DNA of 64,000 nucleotides, taken from Variovorax paradoxus (GTDB lineage: Bacteria; Pseudomonadota; Gammaproteobacteria; Burkholderiales; Burkholderiaceae_C). The position numbers were made by a program, and so were the translations under genes. The first letter of the stretch is position 1; every line of letters starts with the position of its first letter. Shown in pieces: positions 60,216-64,000 of the stretch. Below the pieces are notes generated by a model. That model searched no databases, was not told where the DNA came from, and was given only the letters and a program-made list of their open reading frames with translations. The stretch is taken from contig CP063166.1 of NCBI GenBank assembly GCA_016806145.1, positions 558,001 through 622,000 of the forward strand. Direction: 5' to 3'.

Positions 60216-60231
60216 TGCATGCGGCGTGCCA
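60216..60231 (-). promoter_or_regulatory. sigma-54 promoter of the rut operon
   Basis: On the minus strand TGGCACGCCGCATGCA has a perfect -24 TGGCACG and a -12 ATGCA (one mismatch to TTGCW) with exact GG-N10-GC spacing. Transcription would start near 60205, 24 bp before the rutA ATG. The E. coli rut operon is NtrC-activated, which fits. Confidence 0.65.
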
Positions 60232-60283
60232 GTCGAAAAAATCCTTGTGAATCAATGGCTTGATGATTTTTCAGGCCGTTGTT

Positions 60284-60300
60284 TTGTCCAAATGGTCCAA
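60284..60300. promoter_or_regulatory. RutR-like operator upstream of rutA
   Basis: TTGTCCAAATGGTCCAA is, read on the other strand, TTGGACCATTTGGACAA, which matches the site next to rutR in 15 of 17 positions and E. coli RutR consensus in 12 of 14 defined positions. It sits about 80-95 bp upstream of the predicted rutA start site. Confidence 0.65.
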
Positions 60301-60399
60301 AGTGGAACGGTCGATCGCCCGAAGCTGCGGCGGCGCGGTGCGCGCCGTGCCAAAGCAGTGCAGCGCCCGCGTCATGCACGGCGCGGCAGAATCACGCCC

Positions 60400-60852
60400 A
60401 TGCCCAAGTCCCCACTTCGCACCGCCGCGGCCATCGGCGGCACCGCCGACGACATCGAGGCCGCCTTCTACGAGGCGCTGCAGCGCGGCGACATCGACGC
60501 GCTGATGGCCTGCTGGGCCGACGAGGACGAGGTGTTCTGCGTCCACCCGGGGGGCCCGCGGCTGGTGGGCTCGGCGGCGATCCGCGCGGCCTTCGAGCAG
60601 ATGTTCGGCAACGGCGCGATCCACGCCACGCCCGCGCACGTGCGCAAGATTGACTCGATCGCGAGCGCGGTCCACAACGTGCTCGAGCGCATCGAGGTGC
60701 TCACGGTCGAGGGCCCGCGCCATGCCTTCGTGCTGGCGACCAACGTCTATCACAAGACCGCGCAGGGCTGGCGTATGGTGGCGCACCATGCGAGCCCGGG
60801 CAGCGCGCGCGAGCCCGACGACGCGAACGAGCTGCCGCAGATGCTGCACTGA
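60400..60852 (+). CDS. SnoaL/NTF2-like protein
   Basis: The 150-residue protein has the SnoaL-like cone fold: DIEAAFYEALQRGDIDALMACWADEDEVFCVHPGGPRLVGSAAIRAAFEQMF and TNVYHKTAQGWRMVAHHAS. No catalytic set can be assigned. It starts 100 bp past the RutR-like site in the gap shared with rutA and reads in the opposite direction, so it could share that control. Family members are isomerases, hydratases or binding proteins. Confidence 0.82.
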   Translation: MPKSPLRTAAAIGGTADDIEAAFYEALQRGDIDALMACWADEDEVFCVHPGGPRLVGSAAIRAAFEQMFGNGAIHATPAHVRKIDSIASAVHNVLERIEVLTVEGPRHAFVLATNVYHKTAQGWRMVAHHASPGSAREPDDANELPQMLH

Positions 60853-60878
60853 GCGCCGGCGTTCTCTTCCTTCGTTCG

Positions 60879-61970
60879 ATGTCCGCGTTCCTTCCTTCTT
60901 CCTTTCCCTCCGGCACGCCCGATGCGCCGTCGCCATCCGCGATGGATTACCTGGCGCCGCGCTGGCTGCCCGGCGGCAACCTGCAGACGATCTGGGGCGC
61001 GCTCTATGCGCGCCGCTTCGAGGGCGCGGCACCGGTCTACCGGCGCGAACGCTGGGCCGCGCCCGACGGCGACTTCGTCGACGTGGACTTCGCCGATGCG
61101 CCCGGTTCGCAGGGCGAGCCCGGCGAGCGACCGCTGCTGGTGCTGTTCCACGGCCTCGAGGGCTCCTCGCGCAGCCATTACGCCGAGGCCTTCGCCGACT
61201 TCGCCGCCGCGCGCGGCATGGACTTCGCCGTGCCGCATTTCCGCGGCTGCAGCGGCGAGATGAACCTCGCGCCGCGCGCCTACCATTCGGGCGACTTCGA
61301 GGAGATCGGCTGGATCCTCGCGCGCATGCGCGCGAGCCGCAAGGACGGCGCGCCGGTGCTCGCGGCCGGCGTCTCGCTCGGCGGCAATGCGCTGATGCGC
61401 TGGGCCGGCGAGGCCGGCGAGAGCGCCTCGCGGGTGGTGAGCGCGGTCGCCTCGGTGTGCTCGCCGCTCGATCTCGCGGCGGGCGGCGATGCCATCGGCC
61501 GCGGCTTCAACCGGCTGGTCTACACCCGCATGTTCCTCGCGACCATGAAGCCCAAGGCGCTGGCCAAGCTGGCGCAGTTCCCGGGGCTGTTCGACGGCGC
61601 CCGGCTCGCGGCCGCGCGCGACCTGCGGACCTTCGACGACGTCTTCACCGCGCCGCTGCACGGCTTCGTCGACGCGGACGACTACTGGCGGCGCGGCTCG
61701 GCCAAGCCGCACCTGGGCGCGATCCGCGTGCCCGCGCTGGCGGTGAATGCGCGCAACGATCCCTTCATTCCCGCGGCCAGCCTGCCGCGGCCTGGCGAGG
61801 TCGGCCGCCACGTCACGCTGTGGCAGCCCGCGCACGGCGGCCACGTGGGCTTTCCGATGGGGCGGCCGCCTGGCCATGTGCGCGGCATGCCCGAGCAGGT
61901 CGGGCGCTGGCTCTGCCGCCAGGCCGGCGTGCCGGCCGACGCGGTGCGCGCCGCTGCGCGGGGACAATGA
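60879..61970 (+). CDS. YheT-family alpha/beta hydrolase
   Basis: The 363-residue protein has WLPGGNLQTIWGALYAR, VLFHGLEGSSRSHYAEAFADFAAARG, the nucleophile elbow GVSLGGNALMRWAGE, VNARNDPFIP and HGGHVGF with the catalytic His. This is the YheT/ABHD1-3 family, thought to act on acyl or phospholipid esters. It follows the SnoaL-like gene by 26 bp. An alternative start at 60942 (MDYLAPRW) is closer to the family N-terminus. Confidence 0.9.
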   Translation: MSAFLPSSFPSGTPDAPSPSAMDYLAPRWLPGGNLQTIWGALYARRFEGAAPVYRRERWAAPDGDFVDVDFADAPGSQGEPGERPLLVLFHGLEGSSRSHYAEAFADFAAARGMDFAVPHFRGCSGEMNLAPRAYHSGDFEEIGWILARMRASRKDGAPVLAAGVSLGGNALMRWAGEAGESASRVVSAVASVCSPLDLAAGGDAIGRGFNRLVYTRMFLATMKPKALAKLAQFPGLFDGARLAAARDLRTFDDVFTAPLHGFVDADDYWRRGSAKPHLGAIRVPALAVNARNDPFIPAASLPRPGEVGRHVTLWQPAHGGHVGFPMGRPPGHVRGMPEQVGRWLCRQAGVPADAVRAAARGQ

Positions 61971-61974
61971 GGCC

Positions 61975-62511
61975 ATGGACGACATCGTCAGACAGGCCCT
62001 GGCCAAGTGGCCCAACGTTCCGCACTGCTACGGCTGGCTCGGCCTCGACGCGCGCGGCAACTGGTACATGCGCGACGACCGCACCCAGGCCCAGGGGCCG
62101 TTTCCGGCCGCCAAGGGCTCGATGCTGCGGCACGACAAGCTGATCGACTTCATCCACCGCAACTACGAGCACGACGACGACGGCCAGTGGTTCTTCCAGA
62201 ACGGGCCGCAGCGCGTCTACGTGGAACTGGAGGCGGCGCCGCTGGTCTGGCGCATCGCCGAGACCGGCTTCGCGGTGACGGCGCACACGGGGCAGGCCGC
62301 CGAGGTCAGGGGCTGCCTGCTCGACGAGCACGGGCACCTCTATCTGTCGGCGGACCTCGGGCTGGGACTGGTCCACACGCAGGACGTGGGCCTGGCGGCC
62401 GATGCGATCGAGCAGGGGTTGTGGACGCCCGAGACGGTGACGGCGGCGGAACTGCCGGCGCGCTTCGGGCATGTGCTGAGCCCGGCCGAACGCCATGCCA
62501 CGCAGGCCTGA
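61975..62511 (+). CDS. conserved proteobacterial protein of unknown function (DUF2946-unrelated)
   Basis: The 178-residue soluble protein starts ALAKWPNVPHCYGWLGLDARGNWYMRDD and continues with KLIDFIHRNYEHDDDGQWFFQNGPQRVYVELEAAP, phrases that I associate with a small family found beside other genes in betaproteobacteria. I cannot name the family with confidence and no function is known. It has no signal peptide or membrane helix. It starts 4 bp after the YheT-like stop, so the two are probably co-expressed. A bidirectional terminator follows. Confidence 0.75.
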   Translation: MDDIVRQALAKWPNVPHCYGWLGLDARGNWYMRDDRTQAQGPFPAAKGSMLRHDKLIDFIHRNYEHDDDGQWFFQNGPQRVYVELEAAPLVWRIAETGFAVTAHTGQAAEVRGCLLDEHGHLYLSADLGLGLVHTQDVGLAADAIEQGLWTPETVTAAELPARFGHVLSPAERHATQA

Positions 62512-62541
62512 GTTGCTATCTAAAACGTAGCAAGCGAACAC

Positions 62542-62569
62542 AAAAAAGCCGGCGCGAAGCCGGCTTTTT
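62542..62569. terminator. bidirectional terminator
   Basis: AGCCGGC and GCCGGCT pair around GCGAA, with A6 on the left and T5 on the right, so it can work for both the plus-strand conserved gene and the minus-strand cytochrome gene. Confidence 0.9.
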
Positions 62570-62610
62570 GCTGGGCGGACGCGGCGCGCGGGCCGCGATC
62601 CCCTCCTGAA

Positions 62611-63252
62611 TTACTTGCTGGCGCTGGCCGCCGGAGCGGCAGGCGCCGCGCCAGAAGCCGCGGGTGCCGCGGCCGCCGAAGCGCCATCGGCCGGGGCTGC
62701 CGCCGCCGGACGGTCGGGCACCGGGAACTTGGCGCCGCCGGCATTGGCCATGTAGACCACGGCACGGCCGATCTCCAGGTCCTCGAAGTCGCCGCCGCCC
62801 TGGGCCGGCATCGCGCCCTTGCCCTTGAGCGCATGCTCGAGCAGCGTGGCGTAGCCCTGGCCGATGCGCGGGCCCCAGGCGGCCGCGTCGTTCAGGTGCG
62901 GTGCGCCGGGAATGCCGGGCGCGCCGTGGCAGGCGACGCACTGGGCCTTGAACACCGCTTCGCCGGCCGCCAGCGGGCGGTTGGCATCGCGGATCTCAAT
63001 CGCGCCGATCTTCTTCAGGCGCTCGCCGACCTCGCGGTCGCGCGCTTCCTTGGTGACGCCGTAGAGCGCCATGTTGTCGCCCTCGGCGGTACCGGCCGGC
63101 TTGTTGCCGGACACCACATAGGCCACGAGGCCCACGATGATGAAGATGGGTGCGAGGAAGGAGAAAAAGACCGCCAGCAGCAGTTGCTTGGGATTCTTGA
63201 TCGGACCGGTGTGGGCTTCTTCGGTGGCCTGGTAATGCGGGTCTGCGCTCAT
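62611..63252 (-). CDS. membrane-anchored cytochrome c
   Basis: The 213-residue protein has an N-terminal cytoplasmic tail, one membrane helix (about 25-48) and a periplasmic class-I cytochrome c domain. The heme motif is CVACH at about 105-109, followed by GAPGIPGAPHL, and the axial Met is likely in GKGAMPAQGGGDF. The last 35 residues are almost only Ala, Pro and Ser. It resembles cytochrome c5-like electron carriers of betaproteobacteria. A TATAAT lies upstream. Confidence 0.9.
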   Translation of the reverse strand: MSADPHYQATEEAHTGPIKNPKQLLLAVFFSFLAPIFIIVGLVAYVVSGNKPAGTAEGDNMALYGVTKEARDREVGERLKKIGAIEIRDANRPLAAGEAVFKAQCVACHGAPGIPGAPHLNDAAAWGPRIGQGYATLLEHALKGKGAMPAQGGGDFEDLEIGRAVVYMANAGGAKFPVPDRPAAAAPADGASAAAAPAASGAAPAAPAASASK

Positions 63253-63305
63253 GGCGTCCTCAAAATCGGGGGCTCGTCGGGGGGCGTTTTTCGAATCAAC
63301 CGACG

Positions 63306-63311
63306 ATTATA
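63306..63311 (-). promoter_or_regulatory. -10 element for the cytochrome c gene
   Basis: The minus strand reads TATAAT, 54 bp before the cytochrome start. No consensus -35 is seen; a long hairpin occupies that place. Confidence 0.4.
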
Positions 63312-63315
63312 GAGA

Positions 63316-63341
63316 GGCCCTTCGCCGCAAGGCGAAGGGCC
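63316..63341. terminator. strong hairpin after the efflux outer-membrane gene
   Basis: GGCCCTTCGCC and GGCGAAGGGCC form an 11-bp perfect stem with a stable GCAA loop. It lies 51 bp after the stop of the minus-strand efflux gene and directly upstream of the cytochrome promoter. No T-run follows on either strand. Confidence 0.6.
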
Positions 63342-63391
63342 GGTCGCATGAGCGTGCGCGGATTTGCGCGCAAACAACCGTCGAGGCGGCT

Positions 63392-64000
63392 TCAGCCCTT
63401 GCGACGGATGACGACGGCGGGCGGCGTTTCGGCCGTGCCGGTGGTCGCGGCGGGCGCCGCGGGCGCCGCGCCGGTGGCCGCCGCGCCCGGCTTGGCGCCC
63501 GTCGCCTGCCCGGTGGTCGTGGCACCGGCGGCGTCGCGCGAGGCCCAGCCGCCGCCCAGCGTCTTGTACAGCGTGACCTGGTTCTGCAGCAGTTGCAGCT
63601 GCGTGGTCACGGCCGACTGCTGCGCCGTGAACAGCGAGCGCTGCGCGTCGAGCAGGTCGAGCGCGCTGGCCACGCCGTTGCGGTAGCGCAGGTCCGAGAG
63701 CTTGAAGCGCACCGCCTCGGCATCGGCCTGCGCCCGCTGCGCGCGCGCCTGCTCGCCGAAGGTGGCGCGGCCCGCGAGCGCATCGGCCACTTCGCGGAAC
63801 GCGGTCTGGATCGACTTCTCGTACTGAGCCACCGCGATCTCGCGCCCGGCCTTGGCCGAGTCGAGGCCCGCGATGTTGCGGCCCGCGTCGAACAGCGGCA
63901 GCGTGACCGAGGGCGCGAAGCTCCAGGCCTTGGTGCCGCGGTCGAACAGGTTCGAGAACTCGCTGCTCGCGGTGCCGATCGAGGTGGTCAGCGAGACGCG
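63392..64000 (-). CDS. RND efflux outer-membrane lipoprotein, NodT/OprM family (N-terminus outside window)
   Basis: The frame is open from the right edge to the stop, so 202 C-terminal residues are visible out of the usual 470-500. Typical phrases are VSLTTSIGTASSEFSNLF, WSFAPSVTLPLFDAGRN, YEKSIQTAFREVADALAGR, RYRNGVASALDLLDAQRSLF and LQNQVTLYKTLGGGW. These mark the TolC-like trimeric channel of tripartite efflux pumps. The C-terminal 45 residues after the conserved end are Ala/Thr/Pro-rich. The pump genes would lie to the right. Confidence 0.9.
   Translation of the reverse strand, partial: RVSLTTSIGTASSEFSNLFDRGTKAWSFAPSVTLPLFDAGRNIAGLDSAKAGREIAVAQYEKSIQTAFREVADALAGRATFGEQARAQRAQADAEAVRFKLSDLRYRNGVASALDLLDAQRSLFTAQQSAVTTQLQLLQNQVTLYKTLGGGWASRDAAGATTTGQATGAKPGAAATGAAPAAPAATTGTAETPPAVVIRRKG

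Noticed and set aside
60182..60379. N-terminal extension of RutA to 60379
   Set aside because: It would cross the sigma-54 promoter and the RutR-like operator, and family homology begins at MNVGIFIP.

Overview
The window looks like a chromosomal segment of a high-GC betaproteobacterium of the family Comamonadaceae, most likely Variovorax or a close relative. I infer this from codon use, the complete atpIBEFHAGDC operon, the lipBA neighbourhood, the rut pyrimidine operon and the general gene repertoire. No mobile element, phage gene, CRISPR array, tRNA or rRNA is visible. Coding density is very high and no gene-free stretch exceeds about 220 bases.

Layout. 1-4 kb: the end of a repeat-containing protein, a Spy/CpxP-like lipoprotein, two small membrane proteins and an OmpR/sensor-kinase pair. 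4-5.1 kb: an MDR-type NADP-dependent oxidoreductase. 5.3-10.6 kb: a chaperone-usher fimbrial operon (pilin, chaperone, usher, tip adhesin) behind an AT-rich leader. 10.6-18.8 kb (minus strand): a small conserved protein, an SLC13-like permease, an MFS transporter, a duplicated-domain secreted protein, an NtrC-type regulator with its kinase, and an AMP-forming acyl-CoA synthetase. 18.9-23.1 kb (minus): lipA, lipB, a metallo-beta-lactamase-fold lipoprotein, a DUF493 protein and a D-amino-acid aminotransferase. 23.2-30.9 kb: the F1Fo ATP synthase operon, with a small lipoprotein gene lodged between atpG and atpD. 31.1-37.2 kb: a ROK regulator, a sugar-type ABC transporter and a Gfo/Idh/MocA dehydrogenase. 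37.2-38.6 kb: a PAP2 phosphatase and a DUF3617 protein. 38.7-45.2 kb: a 'ligase-associated' DNA repair cassette (exonuclease, ATP-dependent ligase, Lhr-like helicase, PdeM), with trxC facing the other way inside it. 45.2-48.1 kb: two TPM-domain proteins, LemA and a Rossmann-fold protein.

48.1-60.2 kb is the most interesting part. On the minus strand lie a BMP-type ABC transporter, a cysteine hydrolase, a VOC protein and a 2OG-Fe(II) oxygenase, then rutR (plus strand), then rutABCDEF (minus strand). Both minus-strand operons begin with a sigma-54-type -24/-12 promoter and a near-identical 17-bp dyad that resembles the E. coli RutR operator. I therefore propose that the transporter/oxygenase operon belongs to the same nitrogen-controlled pyrimidine regulon as rut. 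No rutG permease gene is seen here, and the ABC transporter could supply uptake.

60.4-64 kb: a SnoaL-like protein, a YheT-type hydrolase, a conserved hypothetical protein, a membrane-anchored cytochrome c and the C-terminal part of a NodT/OprM-family efflux outer-membrane protein that runs off the right edge.
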